From Limnephilus marmoratus (lineage: Eukaryota > Arthropoda > Insecta > Trichoptera > Limnephilidae), in NCBI GenBank assembly GCA_917880885.1, contig OU862906.1:60182665-60246664 (forward strand): a DNA stretch of 64,000 nucleotides, in the 5' to 3' direction. Position numbers and translations under genes: made by a program. The notes under the pieces are model-generated. The model saw nothing but the letters and a program-made list of their open reading frames with translations. It searched no databases and was not told the DNA's origin. Positions within the stretch are counted from its first letter, which is position 1, and the number at the start of each line of letters is the position of its first letter. This document shows positions 33,066 through 43,439 of the stretch, piece by piece.

Positions 33066-34055
33066 TACACAAAACGACAAAAAAATTAAAGTATTGGTTT
33101 TGCATTAAAAACTTATTTTATGTTTATTTCTAATTATACAATTTAAAAGCGTATTTCATAACCTTTCAAAAACAGTTTTTGGTTTTCGGATGCGCTAAGA
33201 AATATTCCATTTTTTTAGAATTTATCGTATAGCGGAAATATTTGTGTTTCAAAATGCGTATATGTATTTGTGCCTCGTCTTGGTAAATGCTGAACATAAT
33301 TTTATGACTTCATGTACTCGTATTTCTCGTTTTTTCCCCATGGTTTTGAATGGTTTGCAATTTTCCATTTTATATGGTAGACTTGGCACTGCATCAAACG
33401 ATGCTAGTTTTATTAATAATTATAAGTTATTTCTAGTACTGTTAATGGCAATCCAGCGCAACCTATGTCAATGTTTGACAGTAATTTTCACAGATTTCGA
33501 AAACAAGCTTTGGTACAGTTTGCGGAATGATTTCCCATGTGTACCCAGAACTAATCGAAATTCGTTATAATTTCATCCAGCCGACATTTTACGTCACCAG
33601 ATAATTATCTTAATTTATTTCCCAGAGCATTACATATAATTAGCCAAGACAACGTGTTAGTATTTTAGTACATTAAATAATGTTTCAGATATTCTGTGTT
33701 GGTAATTCGTTATTGCTATAAAATAATGAGTAACTACCAAATTGAGAAAACAAAAAACGATAAAATTTCCGCAGACTTAATTATGTTTCACAGGAGTGCT
33801 TTTATTTTAGGTTTCAAGTTTAAAGTAATCGAAACATAATACCGGATTAAAGAGAAAAAAAAACCACTTTTACGGTACGTACATTCGAGAGGGTACCCAA
33901 AAGAAATCGAACTGCTGGGGTTTAGTTTTCATAGTACCGGGTTCCGCCGGTAGGTGCATGTACATTTACTTTTCTCAGTCAGTAGGTTTGCCAAGAATAT
34001 AAATTTAAAATATATATAATTTAAATATATATTTTTTAAATATATAATTTGGAAG
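33066..34055. other. No gene recognised; short REP-A-related block
   Basis: A block around 33148-33200 (AAAGCGTATTTCAT and TTTGGTTTTCGGATGCG) recurs near 51096-51145. Otherwise AT-rich with no supported gene. Confidence 0.45.
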
Positions 34056-34395
34056 GCGGGAATGGGTACCGCCGCCCCGGGAACCTTTATTGGATAACCA
34101 ACACCTCTGCCATAGGTCACCCCAAGTGGTTCGCTACGTTTGGTGATTTAGCAGGGGTGCCCGGGTTCATGGGGTGAGGTTTGTCTAGGTCTTGGAGGCG
34201 GATGACCAGGACACACTGAACCCCCATCCTACCCACCCCTTAAACCCTTTTCCTTCCCAGAACTCTCCTCTCCTTCCTTTCCTTAAAAAAAACCCTCCAC
34301 ACAGCATCCTCAAAGATGACATAGACCCTGAGGGAAATTATTTTCCTCAGGGCCTCCTGTGTGGAGCTCATGTAAAAAAAAAATAAAAAAAAAAT
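34056..34395 (+). mobile_element. Retroposed repeat REP-B with A-rich tail
   Basis: The first about 150 bp (GGTACCGCCGCC, ATTGGATAACCAACA, CCATAGG, GGTGATTT, AGGTCTTGG) match the reverse complement of 49630-49780. It continues to a hairpin (CCTGAGGGAAAT with ATTTTCCTCAGG) and ends in an A-rich tail at 34374-34395. Direction and tail suggest a SINE or LINE end; family not recognised. Confidence 0.5.
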
Positions 34396-34454
34396 ATGGA
34401 AAAAAGACACATTTAAAATGATTCGGCTAAAGGTGTGTATTGAAAATTATTAAT

Positions 34455-34600
34455 ATCTTCTTCTTCGATGGCGCTACTGCCCATATCGAGCTTTGGCCTC
34501 CTGCAACAGTCGCCTCCAACTCCTCCTGTCCTCAGCGGCTGACTTCCAATTTGGTATACTCTCGAGTATTCTCTTCCGCATTTATCTTCAAAAGCACACC
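34455..34600 (-). mobile_element. RTE-type LINE 3-prime end, minus strand
   Basis: On the plus strand it begins TCTTCTTCTTCGATGGCGC, the reverse complement of an AAG-type tail like the one that closes the RTE element at 60985. Text after it (GCCCATATCGAGCTTTGGCC) fits a RTE 3-prime UTR of insects. Confidence 0.5.
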
Positions 34601-34645
34601 CTTCAGGTAAAAATGGGAACCTTCTTCATAGGGATAGAGGGCTAC

Positions 34646-35338
34646 GAGTACGATCAGGTACAAAGCGGGTTTCGGTTTTCTGATTAGTCGGCGCATGGGC
34701 GGCCGACTGGCGCAGGCGTGCTGACAAGAATGTTTGTATGTCAACGTTTCAGGCCGAACATAGTGAAGGCAGGTTCAGATTTATGTCCGCGCGAGGCGGC
34801 GCCGATAAGCTTTACCGGAATGAATTCTTAATTCCTGCTCGCCGGTGACGCCGGTCAGAATCTGATATCAAAATGAGCGACCTGTTAATTGCCGCTATTT
34901 TCAATCAATCGCCAATCTGGGATAAAAGAAATACATTCCATACCACCAGAAATGTTGTTGACAAGTGATGGAATGAAATCAAAAAGATAAAATTTTGAAA
35001 TAACCTCAAATGTCACAAGTGAATTTTTTTCAGGCACGTACTTAACATATTATCATGTTCTCCTGAGGTTTTTTTTTCATATTTAAAGATACCAATTACC
35101 AAATACCATTGTTTTATTCCTTAATTTTAAGAAAGGATTCTCCAAGAGTAAATAATCGTCGTCTACGAACTCGACATTTTGTAAAAACTGACAGCTGCTG
35201 TCAGGCTACCGCGCAGGTAGCGCAAGTTTTATCCGCGTTCTGTTTGTCCACATCTCGGCGTCAACTGCCGCCGGTGGAACAGGGCACTGAACGCCGTTAA
35301 TCTGAAAACCGAAACCCGCTTTGTACCTGATCGTACCC
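34646..35338. mobile_element. MITE with about 40-bp inverted ends
   Basis: 693 bp. The left end GAGTACGATCAGGTACAAAG continues with CGGGTTTCGGTTTTC; the right end is its near-exact reverse complement. A 3-bp repeat TAC flanks both sides (34643-34645 and 35339-35341). The interior is GC-richer than the flanks and has no transposase. Superfamily not certain: the short duplication would suit Harbinger-like elements but the motif is not TWA. Confidence 0.75.
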
Positions 35339-35869
35339 TACTACATCATATAACTCCCTCGATCGCACCGGCACTCGTTTCTAAGTTTAGATATAGAACC
35401 AGGCTCATATTATATTCAATTTTATTAACCGTTTTAGCATTTTACTAATTTTGTACAAAATTTTATTATTGTAAGTACTATAACTATACATATCTATCTT
35501 CTATATTAATAAAAATGAATCGTCGAAATGTATGTACGCGCATAACTTCCGAATGACTGCACCAAATTGGATAATTCTTTTTTTGTTGTGTTTGTTATTG
35601 TCATGGACAAAGTTTGTATGAAAGAAAATTTAAAAAAAATCAAACAATTTTTTTTTTAAATGCCATAATATGAAAAGTTGGTACGTGAATGAGATAGAAG
35701 ACTATGAGAGATCTTCAGTATGTTGACAAAAGGTTTGTATTTAAAAAACAAAAATAAAAAAAATCGAACAGAATTTTTTTTATTTGTAAAAAGCATTAAC
35801 TTTGTGACTCGCCATAATTTACAATAAAAAAACACATAAATTTGATTAAGACCACTTTTATTTTAAAAC

Positions 35870-35903
35870 ACTACCGGTTTCAGAAGCACCCTTCCTTCGT
35901 CAG
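35870..35903 (-). ncRNA. Hammerhead-ribozyme-like core, left arm
   Basis: Mirror copy of the motif at 36159-36192. See that entry for the fold. Confidence 0.4.
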
Positions 35904-36158
35904 GAGAATATTATAACAAAACTATGATACAGAATGTTGACCGATATACAAATTTTAGGCGTTTGAGTGGGAGTGAGCAAAGGGGTGGGGGTAATTGCGG
36001 GATTTCCGGAAAGAACAGAGAATTTTTTTTTCCAATTAACCGTCTGTTCTTTCCGGAAATCCCGCAATTACCCCCACCCCTTTGCTCACTCCCACTCAAA
36101 CGCCTAAAATTTGTATATCGGTCAACATTCTGTATCATAGTTTTGTTATAATATTCTC

Positions 36159-36192
36159 CTGACGAAGGAAGGGTGCTTCTGAAACCGGTAGT
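36159..36192 (+). ncRNA. Hammerhead-ribozyme-like core, right arm
   Basis: CTGACGA is followed by a 5-bp stem II with a GGTG loop (GGAAG/CTTCT), then GAAA and the self-complementary CCGG followed by TA. CUGANGA, stem II and GAAA are the conserved core of a hammerhead; Penelope-like elements are known to carry hammerheads with very short stem III that act as dimers. Stem I is not convincing, so activity is unproven. Confidence 0.42.
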
Positions 36193-36390
36193 GTTTTAAA
36201 ATAAAAGTGGTCTTAATCAAATTTATGTGTTTTTTTATTGTAAATTATGGCGAGTCACAAAGTTAATGCTTTTTACAAATAAAAAAAATTCTGTTCGATT
36301 TTTTTTATTTTTGTTTTTTAAATACAAACCTTTTGTCAACATACTGAAGATCTCTCATAGTCTTCTATCTCATTCACGTACCAACCACCT

Positions 36391-37240
36391 CCCACTCAAA
36401 CACCTAAAATTTGTACATCGGTCAACATTCACGATTCAAAATGTCACGCTTGGTACAAATGAGCGGCGGCGGCCATAGGTTTTTGGTCACGGGGGGGAGG
36501 GGGGGGGGGGGGGGGGGTTAAAAATTTCAAAAAGTTGGTCACGTAGTATGGGTACGTTCCCTTAGTTATAATATTCTCCTGACGAAGGAAGAGTGCTTCT
36601 GAAACCTGTAGAGCAGTGGTTCCCAACCTTTCTCTGACCCGGGACCACTTGTACGTTTATTTTTTCGACATGGACCACAAGCAGTGGCGTAGCGAGGGGA
36701 GGGGCGGCGCCCCGGGTTCACAATTCTCTAGCCAGCCACCCCCCCCCCCCCCCCCAGAACGGACCAATTTTTATGGAGTCTAAGTTTGTGTTTGTCAGCT
36801 TTAAAGGGGGAGGGGGGTGACACCACGTTGTCCGCCCTATCCGTCCCAGGTGCCATGCTAGCCTAAGCCACTGCGATGGTGTAGGCTAGCATGGGTGCCA
36901 CCAGGGACGGATAGCACAACAGGAGGGACGTAATGGGATAGGGTAGGACGGGTTCTAGCAGAATATTTACCACAACGGTGGAGGTGAAACGGAATATCAT
37001 AATGGCCACTGACCACAAGATATAATAGTGATAAACGGAATATTGTCCCGATTTTTTTTCCTACTTCTCGACCAGGGACCGCCCGCGCGCTTGCTCGCTT
37101 ATTGACCGGCGGACCATCCCTAGCCTCTTGCGGACCACTAGTGGTCCGCGTACCACTGGTTGGGAAACCCTGCTGTAGAGTGTTTTAAAATAAAAGTGGT
37201 CTTAAACAAATTTATGTGTTTTTCTATTGAGAATTTTTTT
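36391..37240 (+). mobile_element. Older copy of the palindrome-arm element, split by a hAT MITE
   Basis: CCACTCAAACACCTAAAATT at 36391, CCTGACGAAGGAAGAGTGC at 36578 and AAAATAAAAGTGGTCTTAAA at 37187 match the inner arm with scattered changes. The hammerhead-like motif here is mutated after GAAA. A G-run (about 36491-36517) lies inside. The element family is unknown; Penelope-like is a possibility suggested only by the ribozyme motif. Confidence 0.6.
36614..37172. mobile_element. hAT MITE
   Basis: 559 bp starting CAGTGGTTCCCAACC and ending GGTTGGGAAACCCTG, flanked by an exact 8-bp duplication CTGTAGAG (36606-36613 and 37173-37180). CAG-N-G ends and 8-bp duplications define hAT elements. Inside is a second hAT-like end, CAGTGGCGTAGCGAGG at about 36684, and a hairpin with arms containing GCTAGCCTA (about 36836-36920), so another MITE may be nested in it. 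No transposase. Confidence 0.9.
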
Positions 37241-37414
37241 ATAATCTCAGTTTATTTTTTTTAATATCATAAAATATGAAAAGTGAATGAGTGAATGAGA
37301 CGGAAGAATGTGAGAGATCTTCAATATATTGACAAAAGGTTCTATGAAATAAAATTTTAAAAAATCAAACAGATTTTTTTCTATAATCTCATAATATGAG
37401 AAGTGAGCGAGTGA

Positions 37415-39510
37415 ATGAGAAGGAAGACTGTGGGAGATCTTCAATATATTGACACTGTTAATATGGTGATTATTAATTCATATACAACAAATACCGCTTC
37501 TTTAGCAACAGCAAAAAAAATGCCACCAGTGAGGCGTCAAAATATCGGTCAGCACACGCATAACGCAAGTCGAATTCACAATCTTCGAGGTAATGAGACT
37601 GAAGAGAGTTGGCAGCGGTTGGAGGCAAATAGAATGAGAATTTCTCAAGCGAGATCTTTCGCGACTCCTGAAGAACCCGTACCATCGACTTCAAGCGAGA
37701 GACAACAAAACGTAACAATTACCTACGAACGTTTGGCTTTCAGATATTATGATACAACAGTAGATTACGCCGGCGATACCTCGGTCGATTTTGGAACAAT
37801 GAGCACTATTAGTCAATATTGTAATGCTTTGAAGTTTCAACTCGAATCGCCAGGATTATGTTGTGCGAATGGAAAGGTCAAATTAACAAAACTGACGACG
37901 CCACCTGAACCACTGAATTCATTACTTTCAGGGCAAGAACCTCTATCAAAGAATTTCTTGCAGAATATTCAAAATTACAACAGTGTGTTCCAAATGACAT
38001 CATTTGGTGCAAATATAATTGAAGAACGTGGTTTCAATCCAACTTTTAATGTATTTTTTTATTCGGTGATACACATTATTTGCATCCATTGCAATATATA
38101 CCTATATAATATATGAAAATTCTATTGAGGCTCATAAATGAAGATTTTTTAACCCAAGAAAAATAATCATATTTTGATGTACGGTAAAATTGACGCATGA
38201 GTTTTAACTCGTTGTAATATTTTATTTAGGGCCATTAACCACCCAGCCGGCTTTTTTTTTAAATGACTGAGTATCGATTTTATTTCATTCAAAATTTACT
38301 TTAATTATATCTACATTAAAAAATTCTGAAAGACGTGATGATAAAACTATTGAAATTATGTACTTTTTTTAATTATTTTTCGATCATACGACCTAGGTTA
38401 TAACCTTATTATACAAAAAATAAACATACTTTCTCATAATTTAAAACATAACTTTACCAGATAAAATAATAATCTGTCGAAATCAATTTATACGTTTTTG
38501 TGGAGAGAGTCAACACGGGCAAATTTTATTTAAAAATGACGCATTTCCCGTTTTATCTGGTTATTCCCTCTTAAATTAATTGATTTGAATAAATCAATCG
38601 GTATTAAATTATTTTAAACAAATGAAATAAGAAATACGACGTTTTGTGAATATTATATTTATTTGTTTTACGGAAAAAAAACAAAAAGTGAAATTTCTTC
38701 GATAATCAACCGTACTTGAAATATTTTTTTTTCTCAAATCACTTACTTTTTTCAAATAATCAGCCATTTTGACTAATGTACTAAATAATTAATATATATT
38801 ATATTAAATAATAGCATATAGTTGTACAAAAATATATCAGATACATCTTTGGAACGTATCAATATTATGCTTTTTGACTCATGCGGTCGTCATATCTCAA
38901 AATTGGTGACAGCTACCTCAGCCACGCGCGCGCCTCAGAAAGCCCCAAGCAGCAAGTGAGATGTCTGAAAAGCACAGCGATGGAATCGCACTAATTTGAA
39001 CGAGAGTGCAATAATTCTAACACGCATGCGTAAATTTTACGTAGACTATCTTTCCAGGGTTAAAAATATTTTCTTATGTTCAATATTACATATTCAAGAC
39101 AAAATTCACCATCGTGCAGGAGCATTGTTGCCATCAATTGATGGTGAATACAAATTTCTTCAAATTTATTTTGTGAGAAATTCTAAAGCTGAAGTAAATC
39201 AACGCTGTGCTACAAATCGTTCAGCTAGGAGAGAGATCATCATAGAGCTGCAACAACTGTTACATGAACATAATCAGTTGATCCAATTGTTCAAAGCAGC
39301 CTTAGATATCACGCCATCGGACGATCATAAAATAGTGATCAGAGCAGACAAAAGACCCGCAGGAGAGCGTGAGAGATGCTTCAACGCACATATGTTAAAC
39401 GAAGTTGCCATTGTGGTTGTTGGAGAGAATATTATGGAGTCTCGCGACATTGTAATTAAACGACGTGATGGTGGCAACCTTCAGCGTATTAGCGAAACAA
39501 ATTGGCGCAC
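37415..39510 (+). pseudogene. Helitron Rep-helicase N-terminal region, interrupted
   Basis: The first piece (to about 38050) carries LCCANGKVKLTKL, EPLSKNFLQNIQNYN and FQMTSFGANI, diagnostic of the Helitron-like N domain. The expected continuation, IHHRAGALLP, YKFLQIYF, NQRCATNRSARR, KIVIRADKRPAGE and VAIVVVGENI, is found only from about 39085. So about 1.03 kb has been inserted between them. The second piece then fuses directly to late helicase sequence, so the HUH endonuclease and the helicase start are missing. Confidence 0.85.
38055..39085. mobile_element. Unidentified about 1-kb insertion in the Helitron gene
   Basis: AT-rich DNA that separates two adjoining parts of the N domain. Part of it (38225-38600) has a diverged direct copy at 42190-43110, sharing TATCGATTTTATTTCATTC and AAGACGTGATGATAAAACTA-like blocks, so it is a dispersed repeat (REP-C). 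Target-site duplication not resolved. Confidence 0.55.
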
Positions 39511-40468
39511 AAACGAGCATTAGAGGCACTCGATCGAACATTAAGAGATTTGCGTGGCAATCAGAACCTCTTCGGAGCGCGATGATTCTACTGGAGGCTG
39601 GAGATTTTCGCCAAACGCTGCCAGTCATTTCCAGATCATCAACTGCTGATGAAATAAATGCTTGCTTGATGGCATCAAATTTATGAGACACGTGAAAAAT
39701 CTTAAGTTAGGATTGCGGAAGTGTTTGCTAATGCATTATTAGACATTGGCAATGGGAAAATTCCTGTTGACACTTCTACTGTTTTTTGTCGTTTCCACCA
39801 AATGTTTGTCAATTCACAACGTCACAGGAAGAATTAATATCGAAAGTGTTCGCAAATATTGGTGTGAATTATAAAAACCATGCATGGTTGAGCGAACGAG
39901 CCATTTTAGCAGCGAAAAATAAGGATGTGGAAGATTTAAATATGAAATTCAGAGTCAAATTGATGAACAAATGCATTCATTTAAGTTGACCGATTCCATT
40001 ATCGATCCAAATGAAGTAGTCAATTATGCTACTGAATTCCTAAATTCATTGAATTTGCCAGGATTACTGCCACACAATTTACAACTCAAGGTTGGCTTTG
40101 TGATAATTATGTTACGCAATCTAAATCAGCCAAAATTGTGCAATGGAACAAGACTCACAGTTAAAAAAATTATGAAAAATTTGATTGAAGTTACTATAAT
40201 CATAGGAAAATTCAAACGCGAGAATGTGCTTATTCCCGGAATACCACTAATGCCAACTGACTTTCCCTTTGAATTTAAACGCGTCCAGTTTTCAGTGCGC
40301 CTTGCATTCGCAATGACAATTAATAAATCCCAAGGCCAATCGTTAGAAGTGTGTGGAATAAACCTTGAATTGCGGTGTTTTTCGCATGGGCAGTTAGTTG
40401 AACGTTGCGTTTTCGAGTGTCGGCAATCCATCGGCGCTATTTGTTTTCTCTCTAGAAGGAAAAACTAA
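39495..40468 (+). pseudogene. Helitron PIF1-like helicase, C-terminal part
   Basis: Starts with HKRALEALDRTLRDLRG and, after a frame change, AGDFRQTLPVI (a PIF1 helicase motif). Later pieces have NHAWLSERAILAAKN, a PGLLPHNLQLKVG region, LCNGTRL and AFAMTINKSQGQSLE, the final PIF1 motif. At least three frames are used and Walker A is missing. It cannot be functional. Confidence 0.85.
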
Positions 40469-40959
40469 AAATATTGTATATTACAAGGCATTGCAATAGT
40501 AGTTATGATCGAATTATTTCATTGTAATTTTATTTCATTTTATGGTCGTATTGTAAACGGAAGATTTTGACATATTTTTTTGTGATTAAGTATGTAAATC
40601 TTTCAAAATATGGAATTATTGATAATTCAACTGATTTGAATTTACCGGAAGTGTTACATTTCTTTAGTCCGCGACTGTACACCACCCGTGTGAAGCCGAG
40701 GCGGGCATGAATAGTACAAGTCTTTTGGGAATTTCTAATAAAATAACGAAAATCAATATATGGCAGTACGAAGTTCGCCGGGTCAGCTTGTCATGATATA
40801 CTTAAATACTGTAATCAAAGGTAAAATTTTCAGATAAAAGCCCTCTAGGGAGTTAATAAAAAATAAATTAAAAACGAAGATGATGTTTTTCAGTACAATT
40901 ATTTTCATCGTATTTGATGTATGTAATATTTTTCGATTTTGTGCAGGCCATATACATCC

Positions 40960-41346
40960 GGTGCTTATTCACCAATCACAATAATACCAATTTCGGAGAC
41001 CGGGCTTTTGCAGTAGCAGCCCAACAGCTTGGAACAAACTCACTTCACATTTGCGAAAGATCAACAACACACCTGAGTTCAGATCAAAACTAAAGACTCA
41101 CCTTTTCAAATCATCCTATCCAGAAAAATAACCGCATTCCTTCAGTAGTATTTCATTACTCAGTCCCTGGGGTATTCTTAGATCGATTTATCTTTCTCTT
41201 GACTACCCACTTTTATGTTCTACAATTTATTACGTGTAAACTTTCTTTTTGGTAATATTTTTCATATCTTACCTGTGTCGGACGTTTTTAGCATATGTAT
41301 TTGAATTGTATTTAGCTTTGTAAAATATTGTGTTCAATAAATAAAT
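40960..41346 (+). pseudogene. LINE 3-prime end, L2/CR1-like
   Basis: Reading across one frameshift gives NFGDRAFAVAAQQL, then a TPEFRSKLKTHLFKSS segment. The GDRAFSVAAPxLWN ... F-K-TxLF pattern closes many CR1/L2-like ORF2 proteins. A tail AATAAATAAAT ends at 41346. Only this end of the element survives. Confidence 0.65.
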
Positions 41347-41856
41347 TGTCTGGGTGAAGCGAACGAGCAGAGGGAATTTTGTTGCCATCGGGCGCTTTCA
41401 CTGGATTCTTGGAATCCGGACCCGATGGCCAACGTCTTTTAATGGGTTCTACGAATCCTCCCTACGGCCCAACAATGAAATAACAACGGCAGAGTGCTAC
41501 CTTGCTACCGTGGCTTAATAAATAGGGGCTAGAAGCCCTTCCAAACCAGTACTCAACTAACCATCTTCGCGTCAACATCTCTCTCTCTCTGCCTGCCCGC
41601 CCTGGCTCTGACCTGCTTCCACTCTCCTCTTTTCTTTTCTGACCATCGCCTTACCCCTGGACCTCGGACACTCTACGCTCTACGGATCAGACCCGGCTAG
41701 TTAGAAGGAACTACACGCCCTTGGATCACCTTCAGACAAGCTTTCCAAGCGGACAGCCCTGAGACGCTCTCCCGACTTCTTAACGCCTCCGTGGACTGCG
41801 ATCAGCAACCTGATTTCTATAGTATTGTGTGCTTCAGCGGTACATTACCATTGACA
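41347..41856 (+). mobile_element. Possible LTR-like GC-rich block
   Basis: Starts TGTCTGGGTGAAGCG directly after the LINE tail and ends ACCATTGACA. It is GC-richer than its flanks, has a hairpin (CCATCGGG with CCCGATGG, about 41391-41431) and AATAAATAGGGG followed by an initiator-like CCAGTACTCA. No target-site duplication or partner copy was found, so this is weak. Confidence 0.3.
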
Positions 41857-42140
41857 GCACGGGCAGTAATCATAACAATATGTGTTTGTAAATGTAAATA
41901 CGTATATTAGTCGGAAATATCTAGTTTTAATAGGAGTAAAGCAGTATTTTGTAAATACCAATTAAGTCACTAGCTATAAAAGTCTTAGTTGTAAGTCACA
42001 AGTTATAATCTTGTAGTTATAAGCCACTTGTAATACATATGTATAGGTTAAATGTACTATAAATGAATTTTATTAAACGCCCTTGAGGTGATTTTCACAC
42101 AAAATGGCGCCGTAGAAATCGTCCAAACATTATTATTATT
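41857..42140 (+). mobile_element. LINE 3-prime UTR with (ATT)n tail
   Basis: GCACGGGCAGTAATCATAAC, TTATAAGCCACTTGTA and CGCCCTTGAGGTGATTTTC recur in the same order on the minus strand at 53535-53780. The tail of ATT units is at about 42127-42138. Direction given by the tail. Confidence 0.65.
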
Positions 42141-42189
42141 ACAACTAGGAACACTATGCATAAATAATTATTATTTTAATCCTTTTTAA

Positions 42190-43110
42190 GAGCGTTTAAC
42201 CAGCCAGCGGCCGAAAATCCACATTTCGTCGAAAGTTGTTCTTACGATCGTGCAAGGCGGTTACAATGAGAAAGATTAATTATTATCCGTACCAGCTTTT
42301 TAAAATAATAACTCAATATCGATTTTATTTCATTCCAAATTTGCTTTAATTCATACCTACATCCAAAAATGCTGAAAGGCGTGATGATAAAACTATTAAA
42401 ATAATGTACTTTTTGTAATTATTTTTTGATTATAAGTATTTATCATTTTTCAATAATGTCTAAATTAAATAAAAATGTTAAAAAAAGCTGTAATATATTA
42501 GTTTGTAACTGCGCAAATAAATACACAAACGGACCAATTTTCGTCAAGAAACACATGTTTTTTATTTTAGCCTTTTTTTAAAGAAAGACAAACATTCTCG
42601 GGTTACGAATATCCCAACAATGTTTGAAAATCTCCTACTACCACCACAGAAAGCCGAAAATGTTGCTTGTGTTGTGATGCAGGAGCCAGCCGAGGAATCG
42701 AACAAGCGACGCTCGGGAGGGACCCAAGCGCTATGCCCACTCAATCACTGACTGGTCATCACATGTACGTATATATTTTTAATGGTTTTATTTAAACTAA
42801 AATTAAAATTCTAAGACATGCGATACCCAGATAATGAATTGATTTATATTGCTGCAAGATTATATGATTTGAAATGGGTGTGGTATAATACAAAATCTTT
42901 TTTGAAAATTTAACAAATCTGCCAACGACTTATTATACTAAAAATAAAAAAAATCTCAAAATTTAAAACATGCGAATGCTAGATAAACGAACAATCTTTC
43001 TGAATCCATTTATAATTTTGTTGTGGAAAAGTGTCAATACGTCCAAAATTTGATTTAAAAATGACATATATCTGTTTTTCTCTGGTAATACCCCCTTAAG
43101 TAGTTTTTTA
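42190..43110 (+). repeat. REP-C dispersed repeat, copy 2, split by a SINE
   Basis: Matches 38225-38600 over TATCGATTTTATTTCATTC, GTGATGATAAAACTATT and, further right, ATTTAAAAATGACATAT ... CTGGTAATA-CCCC. Interrupted by a SINE family 2 copy. Confidence 0.55.
42590..42765 (-). mobile_element. SINE family 2, minus strand
   Basis: The minus strand has the A-box-like TGATTGAGTGG and B-box-like TGTTCGATTCC, and shares TGAGTGGGCAT-GCG-TTGGG with 10795-10900. Confidence 0.6.
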
Positions 43111-43154
43111 TAACTTTTGAAGGTTATTCCAATCAATGTAATGTATCATTGAAG

Positions 43155-43344
43155 AATAAGATAACAACAATAATCTAAACGAAAATATGAAAGAGAACAA
43201 GACACACTACAATATTATCCTCATCTAATTTTTTACCCAGACGAGAAGTTTTGGGTTCAGAGTCCCAGTTGCGACCATTATCTTTTTTCTGTGTCTTGTT
43301 CTCTTTCATATTTTCGTTTAGTTTATTATTGTTATCTTTTTCTT
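43155..43344. mobile_element. Fold-back element, about 50-bp arms
   Basis: Arm 43158-43206 (AAGATAACAACAATAATCTA, AACGAAAATATGAAAGAGAA) pairs with 43289-43341. A loop of about 80 bp separates them. One related single arm lies at 61686-61746. The frame 43251-43442 is a by-product. Confidence 0.8.
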
Positions 43345-43439
43345 CAATGGATTTTTTTTTTCGTTCGTGTCTATTCAACGATCTAACATTTAGCATGACT
43401 ATAAAAGAATTTATCATTTACAGTGTTTCAGCAAATCTT

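Larger units (their letters stand above)
35677..36385. repeat. Perfect palindrome, two 342-bp arms with 25-bp spacer
   Basis: Left arm 35677-36018 and right arm 36044-36385 are exact reverse complements at every position I compared; the spacer is 36019-36043. The outer about 110 bp of each arm is Helitron sequence, the inner part is a separate element (also present as an older copy at 36391-36605 and 37181-37235). Because of the symmetry, the same 75-codon frame appears on both strands (35911-36138 and 35924-36151). Confidence 0.95.
35500..40791 (+). mobile_element. Helitron, defective, with nested insertions
   Basis: The 5-prime end TCTATATTAATAAAAATGAA and the following ACTTCCGAATGACTGCACC are typical of insect Helitrons. 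The 3-prime end near 40791 reads GTTCGCCGGGTCAGCTTGT, a one-base variant of the usual CTAGT terminus. Between them lie a broken Rep N-terminal domain and part of the helicase. Several blocks of about 120 bp (CATAATATGAAAAG ... GAGAGATCTTCA) recur at 35660, 37255 and 37385. A palindrome, a hAT MITE and an unidentified about 1-kb insertion lie inside. Confidence 0.75.

Noticed and set aside
35911..36151. Two 75-codon frames with nearly the same protein on opposite strands
   Set aside because: A direct consequence of the perfect palindrome.
40681..40712. Alternative Helitron 3-prime end (GAAGCCGAGGCGGGC)
   Set aside because: The site near 40791 fits the known terminus better; the first is kept only as a possible internal or older end.
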